The notes under the pieces are model-generated. The model worked only from the letters and a program-made list of their open reading frames with translations, searched no databases and was not told where the DNA came from. DNA of 64,000 bases from Gymnorhina tibicen. Its lineage: Eukaryota; Chordata; Aves; Passeriformes; Artamidae. This document shows, piece after piece, positions 49,801 to 63,600 of this stretch. The DNA lies in the NCBI GenBank assembly GCA_013399875.1, contig VXAZ01007727.1:288956-352955 (forward strand). The letters run 5' to 3'. The translations under genes were made by a program, and so were the position numbers. The number at the start of each line of letters is the position of its first letter. The first letter of the stretch is position 1.

Positions 49801-51938
49801 CAAATTTCCAGCAAAAGCTTCCTTGGGGGCATAAGGAAATGAGAGAAAGAATAGACCTGGAGTCCTCTCATGTAGCTAAAAGTCCTCCAGTCAGACACCA
49901 CAGCCAAAACTCTTTTTCCTGTGCTCAGTTTCAACATGATCAGCCTTTTCCCTAGCCTAGAAATTCCTGCTCCTTGCTTTATTCCAGGGCATCTCCCTTC
50001 AGCTCAGGCATGTGATACCCAGCCTTGATCCTCCTAACCACAATAAGCCAAAGCAGCCCACAGAAAGGGCTGTGCTTCTTGCGCCTCTGCTTTTTTCTGA
50101 TTGCCTTCTGGACAGTAATGGATGATGCTGGAATCCTTTCAGCAGACATTTGAGTTTATCCTCCCTCCTCCGAACTCACCAGCATTCTCTCTCTCCCGTG
50201 CTCTTAATTTCACCCCATCAGTTCAGCCATTGTGCTGGCCCCCGCTCATTTCCCAAGCCAAGGCTCTGCATGTTTGTAGCCACAAAGTCCCAGAGCGCGT
50301 GTTCCAGCATGAAGGGATTTCATGGCTGAGGCCAGGCTGGATTGTGCCTCCTCTCTTGTTAAATGAGGCTGGGTGTGAGGCAGTAAACACTTATGGTGAG
50401 GAAGCTGCAGCTGGAGCCATCACACGGCGTAAAGGAGAACATACCTAAACTAACTCCAAAACAAAATAAGGCTGGTGTTTCCTAGGGCACAGCAGCCACC
50501 GCTGATTCACCCTTCTGCTTGTCCTTGCCACGAGTTCAGTGAATATCCTTATTAATGTATGGGTGCAAAGGCCTTTATGGATATCTCGCTGCCTTGCCTC
50601 TAAAACCTCGAAAAGAGGTGAAGGCAGGGAAGGGAGGAAGGTTGTTCCCTCCATCCCACAGGTGTGCAGGGCCAGGCAGCAGAGCTGGTGAGGTGCCCAC
50701 AGTCACACAGAGGATCTGCTGAGGAAAGAGGAGCAGACAAAAATTACTGTGAATCTGTAATTTCTGCACATCCTTTTGCTGCAGAGGCAAATCCCACGCC
50801 GATGAAACCCCACTGAAACCAGGGCAGACGCATGGATAGATGACAGAGATGTTGCCTGTTCTTTTTTCAGTCATGGAAGATTTCTCCAAAATCTGTTTTA
50901 TCTAGCTGCTAACAGACAAAGCTTCTCAAATCTGCAGCCAGTGTTATTTGGTCAGGGCACGGGGGTGTAAAGCCCAGCACTCAACAAAGATCCCTTGGAG
51001 TATCTTTAAGATCGTGGATCTTATAAAACAGTCCCCCCTCATTAAAGAAAAACAGAAAAAAGAAAAGAAGCACACAAACTTACCATTGTTGAGTGTTTCT
51101 TTAATAGAATCAGAAACAAATTTGTGACCTTGTGGCCCAGAGGTGGGAACACCATCTATAAACTTGCCCAGACATAGAATTGCATTCTGCCTGTCAGTAG
51201 GAGTTTGCCATTGAACATGTATATAAAAAAAGGCTGGTGTTACATTAGGCCAACATTTTTTAAATGCCACAGCTCACTTTATATGCCATGAACCTTGTTA
51301 ATGCTGCTAACAAGAAAGTTAAAAACTCAAAGCTATAAAAATAGGAATGCCACTCCTAAGTAAATAAATATACATGAGAACCAAATATTCAGATACAAGC
51401 TCTGGAATGGCTCGTGTCCAAGGAGGGAGAAAGAAAAAGACTTTAACCTGAGTTGTTACTGATGCTATAAAAGCTCACTATAGTCAGCAAAATTGTCTCC
51501 CGTTGAGTCCTTGCCTTAATTTCACAGGGTTCTTGAGAATTCCACACTATAGCGTGGAGGAAGTCAGGGAGGGTGGGCAGCAAGGAATGTGCCAAGGACA
51601 ATTCTGTCCGGGAGACTGGATGGGTCAGGGAGGGTGGGATATTTCTACCTGACTCAAGAACAGACTGTTAAAGTGGCAGCAATGGGGAAAATGTTTCCAT
51701 CAGAACAGGCCACCTACATACCCTGCTGGCTCTGGATCGAAGTTAATAGACCCAGTTTGGGCCTGTTAAACCCAGTCTGGGGTGCATCATGAATCTTTTT
51801 GACACCCTGGACTCTACCCTGGCTCAGGAGGTAGAAATTCCAAGGATTATTTTTATCATTTGCCTCCTAACTACCTGTGATTGAGTTGCTTATCAATGCA
51901 ACCTTTTAACAGCATAATGTAAGAATTGAGACCTGCCC
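43862..51938. other. Long non-coding stretch, mostly single-copy
   Basis: No gene seen. Frames reach 158 codons (minus, 46838-47314) without recognisable motifs. A purine-rich tract lies at 48118-48165. Positions 46350-46480 have conserved-block texture (CACTTCATAAAGTCCCAATT, GGTAATAATTTGCTTAAATG). The phrase GTCAGGGAGGGTGGG occurs twice, near 51563 and 51626, just before the inverted-repeat element. Confidence 0.4.
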
Positions 51939-52341
51939 TTAAGGCTGGGCCCATCAGACCTATGTGGACTCACCTCTACTTAGCACTGGCAGTTGATTTC
52001 GTGTCTTCTAGTCTTTGCTTGTGAAAAGCAACCTTTTTCTTTTCCTTTCTTTACCTCCTGGAAATTATGAATAGTATATCTTAAAAGATGTGGTATTTAC
52101 ACACACAATGGACTCCTGTTTACAGATTTTGGCAAGACAAAATAGATAACTTATACACTTCTTCATATGGATCTAGAGAAGGTTATAAAATAAAGAAAAG
52201 TGGGAAAGAGAAAAAGGTGTTCCTTTCACCTTTCTGTGAATGCAGGCTTTGGCTTTCCCTAAGGTTTCCCTGACCCAAACCCACATGGTGCCAATGCTAA
52301 GCAGAGGCGAGTCCCCATAAGTCTGATGGGCCCAAAATTAA
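51939..52341. mobile_element. Candidate non-autonomous DNA transposon (MITE-like) with 45-bp inverted repeats and TTAA flanks
   Basis: The left end at 51947-51991 begins GGGCCCATCAGAC and matches the reverse complement of 52289-52333 at 40 of 45 positions. The outer sequence reads TTAA-GGCT-GGGCCC on the left (TTAA at 51939-51942) and GGGCCC-AAAA-TTAA on the right (TTAA at 52338-52341), so the element may be a TTAA-flanked insertion. The roughly 300-bp interior is AT-rich and has no transposase; the longest frame, 61 codons, is unremarkable. TTAA duplication is characteristic of piggyBac-type transposons, but the four bases between TTAA and GGGCCC differ between ends and the CCC start typical of that superfamily is absent, so the superfamily is open. 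The repeats and size are directly seen; mobility is inferred. Confidence 0.75.
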
Positions 52342-55300
52342 GAGTAATCTCAAATCTTACATTGTAGTGTTAAAAAGTTGCAGTGATAAACCACTCAATG
52401 GCCAAAAGAGGACGTTTTTAAACCTTTGTGCATTTATTCACTTCCACAATGATGGAAAAACTACTCCTGCTTCTTGTGAGGGGGAAAAAACCCCACTTCT
52501 CCAAGGTTATGGTAAAGCCTAAACCATTTCAGAAGAGGGTTGACTGTCTCCATATACAGATTATGTGGACAGTTATCAACCAATTATTAAATCATTATTA
52601 AATTTATCAATTAAATTGATAAATGATGGAAATAAAATCTAAGCAGGAGGAAGTGATGACATATTAAGACTAAGTTGTTGAGGAGTGAGAAAATTAGGAC
52701 ATCCAACTGAGAAATCTACTCGTTGTATGGCTAATCAGAAAAACAGCCATTTTCTTTAGCTCTTCAGAATTTAAATCACATTTCATGCAACTCTTCCAGC
52801 TAATTGAAGCAATGACTCCTTTGTCTACAAGACTCAATGTAGCCTGCTCACAGGAGAAAAATTAGTGGGATTTTAGCAGGAATATTTCATTTTCAAGGCT
52901 TCTGGTTACAGCTTGGTGAAAAGTTTTCCCTTCCCCCCTTTAGTCTCAATACTGGCTGTGATTTATTGAGATGTATTTCAGGACAACATGCTGAGATGAT
53001 GATTTTTCTTGGAAGACCACACTCAAAATTGCACTGAAATTGGATGCAACATGGGAACCATCGTAATCAGGAGTTTCACCACTGAGGCCTAGCAACAATT
53101 TTGTGGAGGGTCGTGTTGCATCTTGTCTAGGGCTTTCACAAATTAAAAATCCATTTATATATGAATTTTAAATCAAAACACGGCTGTTCTGTGCTTAGAT
53201 TTAAAGCACTTACATTTTCCTCTTCACCTCGAACATGGACTGTGTTCAGAGTTCTCATTTGAGTGTACACCAGAGTAAGTCATGGGAAAGATGTTTTCTT
53301 CAGCAGTCAAATAAACTCTCTATTAATGCTGCTAAATTTCTAACACAGGCAGCTAGGTAAGACTAGGATGGCAAGCTGTTGAGTTGTTTTTACTGTTTCA
53401 TTTATAAGCCAACCAAGGCAGATGTGAAACCTGAATTTTCCAATGGGAGATACTGCCACAGACAGTTTTTTTGCCTAGTTTCTCTCTTCCCTTTGCCTCA
53501 GGAGTTTTCCAGCTGGGTTAGGCAGGCCCCAGTGTTTCTGCATGTGTGGGGTTTTCTCTCTGCAGATCATTGCCTGTTCAGACTGCAGCACTGAGGCTTA
53601 AGTGCTGATGAAAAACTTTATAATGAGTAATGACTGCTGCTAAAAATCAAAGGAAAAGAGAAAACCTAGAGAAGGAGGAAAACAGAACTAAGAGAGGGTT
53701 TGGCTGTAGTTGATTTTTATCCGAGGAACTCTAATATCATTCTGTAATTGCTCAGCTAAATAATATCCCAGTTCCAGAAAGAGGGTGGTTTGCAAGCAAA
53801 TTCAGTAAGTGGGATTTTCTTGTGCATTGCAGGAGGGCCTGGAGCCTGTGAAACCTCTTTGGTTATAGAGCCAAGGTACATAATTTCATTTGGAAATTCT
53901 CTCCAGTGGCACACTGCATGTTCTCCAGGTGTTGCAGTAACAATTCCATTAACTGCTAATTGGTTGTGCCCATGAGGCCAGAAGTAGCAGGGGAAAGGGC
54001 AGAGTCTGTGCCTCTCTCTAGATCAGAAGAAGTTTTTTGGTATTTATGCATGTAACTGCTTGGATCCTACTCAGTCCTTACAGCTCTGTGGTTCCTGCAT
54101 CCCTCTTTCTTCAATGCAATTCAAATGAGGATGATGAAGATTTTTTAGAAATATTAGTCAAAATTTACATCTACAAGCATTTTCAGTGTGGCTTATCCCC
54201 AGTAACGAATAAATTATTATTCTGGAATCTCCAAAAATTGGGTCTCCTACCTTGATTCCTTCTTCTATTTCACTACTTACACTTTCCATCATTTAATCAC
54301 AAAGTCTTTCTTCTCCTGATTATAATTTAGGAACCTCATCCTGTAGACAGGGGAATCCCTTCTCAGTGCCTTCTTCACACACAAACAATTCTGAGAAATG
54401 TGAAGAACTTCTTTTCAGCGTGAGAATTAGTCTTGGAACCAAATTCAAGTTCTGTAGGCAAAGGAACAGTGAAAGAAGACAGATGTCTTCAAAGTCCTCT
54501 ACCAACAGCAGGGTCCAGTGCAGAGGTTAGCACTTAGGAAAGAAGTCATTTCCATACAGACTGAATCATTAATGGGTAGAAAAATAATAGGAAAAGGTCT
54601 TAAAGTTTTCATCTACTGACATGTTTGTGGGGGTTTTTTTTGGGCTCTGGGGATTCAGTATCTTTATAGCATTTTAAGTGGTCAGTGCAGATCACCAGTT
54701 CATGCTGAACTGCTGTTCTGATGCTGTGGATGTTTGGTTACTGGAATTCAGCGATAGTTTCCATTAGCAGCAACATGTATTTGTATGTGGATGTGCAGAG
54801 ATGTTGTGTCCAGCAGGAGGGCTGACTGGGCAGAAGCAGAGGAAAACATAATCTTTTTGTGCCTCTGGCAAGTTTCCATAAGTGGCTCACCCTGACTGGA
54901 TGGAGTTTGTTATTTGTGGAGCAGTGGCTGCTGGAGAAATGCTGTGGCAGCCAGCTCAGCCCAAGTGTCTCACAGCAGTGCATGGAAAAGGCATTATCCT
55001 CATTTATTTCTGCCAGGGATGGAGGATGTCCATTCTCCCAGGGTTGAATTTGCTCTTCATTCTCATCTTCTTTATCCTTTCCTTATTGAGACAGTCAGCA
55101 TTGCCTGCAGTACCCTCGATCCCTGCATCCTTTGGTAGCAAAGACACGGAGTGGCAGAACCCTGATCCCAGCCCGAAGTCTTTTCCAATGCACCCAAGTG
55201 GGAAAGGCAGTTTTTCAGGAGTCATTCAGCTACCCTTTAGTCTGCTTCAAAAGGATAAGGAGGAAAAATGAGAATTTCTAGTAAAAGGAAAACAACAATA

Positions 55301-58300
55301 TTCTTCATTACAATATTCTCAGAACTTTCTTCATCTTATCTTCCCTTGAGATATCTGGAAACATCTCCATGTTTCAGGACTGCCCGAGCAGTTCAGTGAG
55401 GTGTCTGCTCACAGTAGGTGCAGGAAACAGCACAGCCTGCCAATCCTTCCTTGCACAGCTGCCTGTTTCTGCCCTCAGCAGGAATGTTGGCTGTCAGTGT
55501 GTGCGGCATTCCCAGAGCTGCCGATGTGACTCCACAGGTGGTATTAGGATGGGAGGGAGGGCTGGCAGAAGGAGTCATTTCAAAAAAACAATTCAAAGAA
55601 ATAACTCAGGCAGCTCCAACTGGCTCTGTCACGAAGTCTGCTGCTCCAGCACAGGTCGTTGGGCATGATAGGAACCAGCCTTGGGAGAGCCAAGCTCAGC
55701 ACTAATTCCCAAGGGAAAAGCTGTTGGTGTCTGTACCTGCAGGGCATTTATAAAGCAACACTCTGTGCTCAGTGCTCCCTGCTGCTGCCTGGTGCTAACA
55801 GTAACAGAAACACTGGGATAGACATACCATGGGCATGGTCCTATCCTACTGGTCTTGGGAGTGTCTTCTGCCCTGTGGGAGCCTGTAGGTGTCAGGTGTT
55901 GGCAAGTACAGCTGAGGTCACGTTGCTTCTGAGGACAAGGGGACAATTTTTTATTCATTATCTCTGAAAACCCACACGGAAAACACCAGAACCCACAAAA
56001 GGTGCAAAGCTGAAGAAACTTTGCTTCTGTCTCAGGCAGCTCTTCTGACTGTATCCCAAACTTGCTATCAGCACTTCTCCTGCGAGTGTAGATGGGAATG
56101 ATGCTCTTGAGGGAAAAGTCATAACTTTCGTTCCAAAATAAATTAAAGAGGCTTCTATCTTTTCATACCTGGGAGACAAACCTAACAATGAGAAGTTCTA
56201 GGCTTTGGGAGAGAACTCTGAAACTCTTGATTTTGAACTCTTAAAACTTCCAAATCCATCTCCTGAGGATCCAATAAATGAGTGGCAGTAAAAATTTCAG
56301 ATCAAACAAATGCAATATGTGGTTAATTTGAAAACAAATCCTCGCACTTCAGATGCTGGACTCTGATATAAACTGATATGATAACAGTGGTGAAGAAACC
56401 CTGGGTTAATTTCAGCCAGCATATGGAAGGGTTTGGAAAGCATTAACTCATAGCTGGAGCCCCCAGGGAATATTGAGCCTTCTGCCTGCAGTGGTGCCAC
56501 TTTTTAGCAGAAGAAGCTGCTTAATTTGACTTTTATCTTCAGAGGCTTAAGCAGGAATTTGGTGTGAGAGGACAGTGCAGGTTCCCTTGCCAGTGTTACT
56601 TGCTGTGTTTTATGAGTGCCTGTGATGACCTGGGTATCTCCATGTGGGCTGTTTACAGCATGATCACAAAGATAAATGAAACATGGTTGAAGCTGCTAAA
56701 TTCCAGTGTCCCCTCATCGCACAGCAAGTCATGAACTCTACTGAACAAAAAAAGAAATTTGGAAAGAAAAGTGGTCTAAAGTGCATCACTTCTACTAAGA
56801 GCATATCATAATTTCAATGAAAATACTTTCTATTATGAATTTTTTGTATCTGTTGATGAAAACTGAACAGAAATTTTAAATTTTTCTATAAATGCTAACT
56901 GAAAAAAAAAACCCTCAGTTCTGAAACCAAAAGAGATGTATTTATATCATCAAAAAATTAAAGTTTAAAAAGAAGAAACCCACAAAAAAACCCCACCTCA
57001 ACACCAAAACAAAGTAAACCCAAGCAAACAACAACAAAGCAAGACCCTCCTCTAAACTCATTTTTTCATCTGTCTTCCAGTCTGGGAGAGGAAATTCTGC
57101 AAACTCACTCTAAACTCAGGAAAGGGAGGTACTACCAAGCTTTCTGAGCTGAGGGAAAACACAAAAGGTAAAATACAGGGACATCCAGACGATGCTGTGC
57201 TCAGTCACGCAACTCCCTTGGAAGATGCAGCTCTCACCCAGGTCAGAGCAGTGGGACTGGATGCAGAACATTTTCACCAAAAGGCAGAATTTACTAAAAG
57301 CGAATGCAGACGAGCATCTAAAAATCGTTAATATCAAGTGCTCTCTCTGTGTCAAAGCATTAATGGGTGGAGTGTTTCCTTTGCATTTTCACTAAGTATT
57401 TGTTTCTTCTGGTGACTCAGTCAGATTACTGCTTCAAGAACCGAGCAAAGGTGAAAGGATTTGTTCTGCCTTTTCTAATTCATCTGCTGAGCATGTTTGC
57501 TTCTAGACAACTTGCACATTGAGTAGCATTTGCTCTACTTTATTACAGTATTCTGCTTGTTGGACTCTTTTTGCAGCTCAGTCCCTGGTATGTGATTAAA
57601 AGTTTTAAGTGACACCTAATGCCCTGTTAAGTTGCTAAGTCCTGCAATAGCATCTGGAAATTATATCTGTCTCTCTAGGTGGACTCTTGGAAGAGAATTC
57701 ACTATAACTGTAATTCCCCCTTTACCTTCCTTCCCAGCCTTATCTCCTCTGAGGCCTGACAGGTAAAAATAAAGACAAGTTACGAGACAATTGATATAAA
57801 ACCTGTGTACATGTAAATCTAAGTTACTGCACATAAAAGGAAGGAAAATCAAAATTAGAACAGTACTGGCAGCTCTGTGATAGGAAACCTGGAAGGTTTT
57901 TGTTCCATCTTGCATTTGAAGCGTAAAACAAGAAAATTGCAGGTAATGGGAAGTTTGATCCAGGCAGTGAAGGCCAGAGATGTATAGGGGAGAGAAGAGT
58001 GAGACTGAAAAATTAGTGAATAATCCTGTTTCTCTGAAAGGAATTAACTTGATTAATTTTACACAGACAAAAGCTGTTACAGTTTGTAAGGGCCAGTCTG
58101 TAGACAAATGTTTCAAAAGAAGCCGAAGTTAGACAGAAGTTGTGCCTGAGTCTTTGCATCAAAACAACACTTCCATGTTTATACCTCAGAGTTATTCATT
58201 AAATTTTGCCAACGTGTTCGGTGTGGGTCGGGAATAACGATTTCTAGGAATTTTGTCACTTTAAAATATGTGCAGCTGAAACTGCCTGGAGAAATATTGG

Positions 58301-58696
58301 TTGTAGATTGCTGGTTAAGAAAAGGTTTAGTAATTCACATTCTTTATGTAATATATTATTGACTATACATTCAACCCACACAAAGGTAGAGCAGCTGACA
58401 TGGCTGGAAGCCATTTGGATCCCACCTCTGAAATGGAGGGAAGGATTTATGCCTAATCCCCTGCATCTGAAACAGAAAACATTCGGCTTCAGGAGCCAGG
58501 GCAGCAGCGCTTTGGTTGAGGTGGAGGAAGCTGGGGCATAACAGTGCTCCAGGATTTTTATTATGGTGCTGCAGGGAGCAGTGCCAGGCTGGGTTTGACT
58601 TCTCACTTTATCTAAATTGTTCTCCAGCATTACGACCTGCACTGTCTTAGTGCAGGGGTAGTAAAACCCCAAACATGCAGACCTCAGTATGACACA
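52342..58696. other. Long non-coding stretch, mostly single-copy
   Basis: No gene seen. A 23-bp perfect palindrome, ATTTATCAATT-A-AATTGATAAAT, lies at 52602-52624. An A/C-rich low-complexity tract lies at about 56960-57050. Frames reach 154 codons (minus, 58256-58720) without recognisable motifs. Confidence 0.45.
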
Positions 58697-58872
58697 GCCA
58701 AGCTCCATGTAAAGGCTCACAGTAAGTCAGCCTGGCTGCAGCCAAACCACATGTAAAAGCAAGCTGTGAAACAGCCTCAACATGGCCAAACCACATGTAA
58801 AAGCACGCTGAAAGCTACCCTCCACCCAGCCAAATCACACACAAAGCCGTGGTGCAGAACACTGGGGCTTTG
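58697..58872. repeat. Four-copy tandem repeat with exact 44-bp period
   Basis: Units start with GCCAA at 58697, 58741, 58785 and 58829, an exact 44-bp spacing. Copies 2 and 3 are closest (both begin GCCAAACCACATGTAAAAGC), copy 1 is moderately diverged and copy 4 decays after its first half. The period is kept without indels although the units have diverged. No reading frame stays open through the array in a convincing way, and 44 is not a multiple of three. Confidence 0.85.
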
Positions 58873-60564
58873 CGTGTTTATTGGGGTAACTCAGCGCTGT
58901 GGAGAATCCCACCACACCAGTCCCCTTCTCTCCCACCTCGGGTTTGAGCAGCCAGACAGACCCGCTCCCAAGTCTTAAGTCACCAGGTAGGAAAACTGGC
59001 TCCAGAATTAAACACAGCATAGTGGGTTTAGGACCAACCTGACCCATGTTTGAAAGAGTTGAACATGCAAAAGGATCGAGCCCAGAAAGAGCAAAAAACT
59101 AATTTTTTCTTGTCTGATTCCAACAGAACTGGTGTTGCTGAGTGATTCCCACTAATACATCCTACTAATGTCCCTGGCCACTTAGAGGAAATCAGTCAAG
59201 GGCCAAAAAAACCCCCATCTGGCTCCTGTGATTAATCTTTCCATCTAGAAATGAGCGAGATGCAATTAGTAATCCCATTTTCACTCGAGCAGACTTCAAA
59301 AAGCCATTTTATTAGATGAGAGGGAGAATTATGAGAACTGAGCCTTCAGTTCACTGATGTTTTGTTAACTTGCCATGCACTGAGCTTTTAAATGGTTTTT
59401 TGTGACATGTTTCACGTATTATCATCCCTGCAGTTTGTTATTCATGAAATACTTGGGGGAGTTGTAGAATTTTTCTCCCAGTGAGTCTCAAAGCACTCCA
59501 CAAAGGAGTTCGGTGTCACTGCGCATTGTACAGAAACATTAAATGACCTGCCTGATGTTGTGCAGGAGGGCAGCAACAGACCCGGACGTGGAACCCGCAT
59601 CTTCTGAGCCCACATTTCCACCCACAGAATGTTTGTCTCAGTTACCTGCTGCAGAGAGAAGTCCCAAAAAGGGCTGCTGTTTCTTGCTCCCTTAGCAGAA
59701 ATCTGGCAAGCACACCCTGTCTGGGGCAGCAGTTTTCTTACATCAGTGCAGTATCCAACTCTCTGGGAGCCAAAGGAGGACTGTGCCGGGAAAGGCTGCT
59801 CACAGGAGCTGGTAGAAACACATTTAAGGGTGTGCTCAACCAGCAAGGGTTAGTTTGGCTTTTCCCCTGCGCTTTGTTCGAACATGTCGCTGTGTAATAT
59901 GCCAGGAGGGAGTTTGGGAACTGGCTTCTGTAGGATAATCCGGGATTCCTGGCCTTTGACACATGGTGTGGTTCTTGAAATTAGGGTCACAGCTTCCCCC
60001 CGTGTACAGCAGAAAGGCTTGACTGGCTGAGGGGAAGGAGTTGAGCGTATGTATAAGCTGAGGCTTTGCCTAGGAGAGAAAAACTTGGATTCAGTGTAAG
60101 AGGCTATTAATCTACTAAAACCACTTTTAGATTTAAAAATTAATTTATTTAATCAATAGACTTTTCATTTTCCATTTCCAGTGCCCTGGCTGAGCAATCT
60201 GTCAGGCTATAACGCCATAACTTATTTACACACTTTGCTAAATCCTCTAAATGCAAGATTTGACATCTCATATTTCTCTTACTCATTCCAGGCTCCCCTT
60301 TGCAATCGTGACTGATTGAGGGTTACCAGGAAACACAGAAATGTGGAGCCAGACTGGTACTGAGCAGTACAAGCTAAGGTGCCTGGCTGCTTGCCTGCTT
60401 CTAGTCCCAAATATGAGCTATGGCCAGCTGAAAAGAAGGTTCAAGAGCAAGTCTTGAAGCATGTTTTGCTGTCACACCTTTTCTACTCCTATGGAGAAAG
60501 GAGGACATGAATATGATGAATTCCTCTCTCTCCATCTCTGACACAAGTTGGTAGAGGCCTGAGA
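58873..60564. other. Non-coding single-copy stretch, no gene seen
   Basis: Frames up to 134 codons (minus, 59442-59846) lack recognisable motifs. Positions 60110-60270 are AT-rich with conserved-looking words (AAAATTAATTTATTTAATCA, GGCTATAACGCCATAAC), possibly regulatory. No transposon or RNA gene seen. Confidence 0.45.
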
Positions 60565-60608
60565 ATATTATTATTATTTTTTTTATTATTATTATTATTA
60601 TTATTAAA
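60565..60608. repeat. (ATT)n microsatellite, interrupted
   Basis: Two ATT arrays separated by a T8 run make up this simple repeat. It is shorter and less perfect than the AAT array at 23614-23661, and it has no transposon sequence attached that I recognise. Confidence 0.95.
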
Positions 60609-63600
60609 ATTATGGAAGAGGTGCTATTTAAAAGCAGAACAGAAATTTTCTGCAAAATCTTAAAAGGCCCATTATTGACTCTACGAAGTACCAGCCACTG
60701 TATTTACCATTAACACGTGACACACTCATACAAAATATTTTCTCAGGACAGTAAAAATACTTGAAGCAATAAATGAAATAAAACAGTTCTAGGTGTCAAA
60801 AGTGATCTTGAAAAGGCCAGTGACATTATAATTATTTAGCCCAGCAGCAATTCTGACTAGAGGGAAGAAGCAGAGAGCAGGGTGATAAGTGAGGGAGGGG
60901 AACTATTGTATGGCATGGAAATCCTGGGTAAAACCCTGATGGGAGTTTGCTATTATTTGAATTGGGTTTTTTATTGTTTTAAGAACAGGAGAAAAAAAGT
61001 AGAGAGGAAAAATGCACAAAAGTGTTTAAATGTGGAAGATTGGCTTTTGCTGTCTGATATTATATTCTGTTCATTGCTGCACCATGTTATTTCTGTATGT
61101 GTGCTTTTACAGGTCATTATCTGATGGACTTCAGGAAAATATGAGAACTTAAGAACAAAAAGCCAAACAAAGCCCACATTTGCTCTTGCCAAATCTTATC
61201 TCTTTAATGTAGAAGGATAACCATGAACACGTCCACTGTGTGGTTAAATATATTCCTTCTGTCTCTGAAAATTATACTTTTATAATTAGCTTTTAACTAT
61301 CTCCACCACCACCAAATCAGCATATATAAGTATTTTCTTCTGTTTCATGAAGCTAAAGGCTCTGCAGATCACAAGGTAGGTTCCTATCTCCCCAAACACT
61401 TGTCACTTCAGTACTCCATCACATTGTTGTGGATAGAATTCGTTTTTGCCACTTGCGACTCAGTGGGAAAATCTTCCCTGGACCTCAGCAAACGCCCCAA
61501 GCCCAGGCCTGATTTGGCAAGGTCAGACTGAAAACATCTCTCCACACTTACTTAAAGCAAGGCACGGCTCAAACCCTGCTTTGTCCAGCTGTCAGAGGCC
61601 TGAAGTGGGAAGTTAGCTCAGTCAAAAAGACAGAGAGATTGATCAACTAGAAATACATCCATCGGAACTTGGGAGCTGAGGTGTCTCGGGATCCTTCTCT
61701 CCAGGCTTTTCAGCAACCATCCCTGCCAGAAATACAACAAACACCCATTCTTTTATTAGCCCCTTTGGTATCTAATAAGGCTCGGTTTGACAGCTCCAGC
61801 TTCTGGATTCCTGCTGCAGCAGCCTGCTCCTGCTTGTATGCTCTTAAGATAGGAGTCCGTGGGGGCAGGACCTGTTAAATACAGAAACACTGGGGAAAAT
61901 GGGCTCAGAAATGTCCCCTCTTCAGTGGGACCTGGGAAAGAAAATTTCATTGAACTACTCTACTGCTCTCAAGAGTCCAGGGGAGAAAACCCATGAGGAT
62001 AACTGAGGGCTTTAGAGACAGAAAATTTTGGAGTTCAGAGTCACTGTGTCTGTGACAGGGCAAGGCCACTTTTGTCATGCCCCGCTCACCTTTAACAGAT
62101 TCGGAAATCAAGGCTGTACCCCCCGCCAAATCCTGAAATCTGGGAAAAGGAGCAGAGCCTGATCATCTGTTCTTGGGCAAGAGCTGTAGAGCCAGCACTG
62201 AGGAAATTATGTTTCCTGATTTGTGAACTGAAAAGATGAATTTGGGATGAAATAAATCAGAAATTCCATGAAAACCCATGTGCAGAGAATTTTCTGACTG
62301 GCTGCAAGAGGCTATCAAAATGGGAGCAAAATTCTGCTTCCATCTATCCTTTCTTAGAGCCCACAAGTGCCAGAGCATAACTCAGGACTCTATTTGGAAA
62401 GTGGAGAGATGACCTGAACTTGTCCCACTTTGAGTCAGGAACAAGAGACGAACGAACACCAGAAGTACAAAAACTGTGGTTAGGAGTGTTCTCCCCCATT
62501 TAAAGACATCCTAAAATCATCAGTGACCTTGAGACAGAGAATTTCTTTCACCTTAAACCCTCCAATCTCTCAGCCAGTCTTCAATACTTAGGATGTGCCC
62601 TTTGCCTTCATCCTTATTTCTTGGACAATCGGATCCATTTGCCTTTGGGGCAGATAACTGCAAAATGTTGGCACTCAGGGAAAAATTGAATGGATTTGCT
62701 TCCAGAAGGGAAAATGCCCAAATAAATAGGAAGTGTTTTTGAATGCACTGACTCTAATTATCCCTGCTTCTTTTTTAATATCTCCTCCATTGTTTCATAC
62801 AGAATTAGCACATTTCCAGAAGTATTTAATGAGCCCATTCTTATTCTTGAATGGTATTACCTCCAAGTCTGTAACTTGGATTTTGGATGCTCCTGAAAAC
62901 AATTGAACCCAAGGCTACCAGCTGCTTGGATATTGCTTTATTCCGTGTGTCTCACCAACAAATATTCTGGAAAGATCACCACCAGACCCACAAGAGATAA
63001 GGGAAAGCTTGAAAGCTCTACTTCATAGTGGCATTCTTTATAGTACTTCCCTCAGTGGCAGGCTTGCAGCAACGTTTTAAAAAAAAGGTAATTAGGACAT
63101 TACATCAATCAAAGCAGCTAATCAGAACAAAATGCTGATTTCTGTCTCCTGTTCTGTTTCTCTTCGGATGGAGAGTAGTTGCTGATATGTGTGCTGGACT
63201 TCTAATCCTTTAATGGGGGCACAGGCTTTTGAAGACTCCCTCTCAGAGGTGCTATTACCAAATATATGCTTCTAATTTAACTTCTCATGCCGTATTACAG
63301 TAGCCTGAAGCAATTTTAGGTGTTGGGTTTGTGAGAAAAGCCCAATGTTGATGTTTATCAGATGACCTTTTAAAGGGTAATGTGGGGGTTATCCATTGGC
63401 ATAATTAAGACCATATGAAGGTGACTTTTCCCAGGCATTTCTTCCCGCTTTTCAAAATCCCATCTATTTTTACCCAAATTCAGCCAGGTACCTTTCATCT
63501 CTGGTATGTTCATGGGCATGACAAAATGAGACTGAAGCAAAGCATTTACTCCTTTGGAGTCATTTCTATTAGAAAAGTCAGTAAAATTTTCATGCATGAA

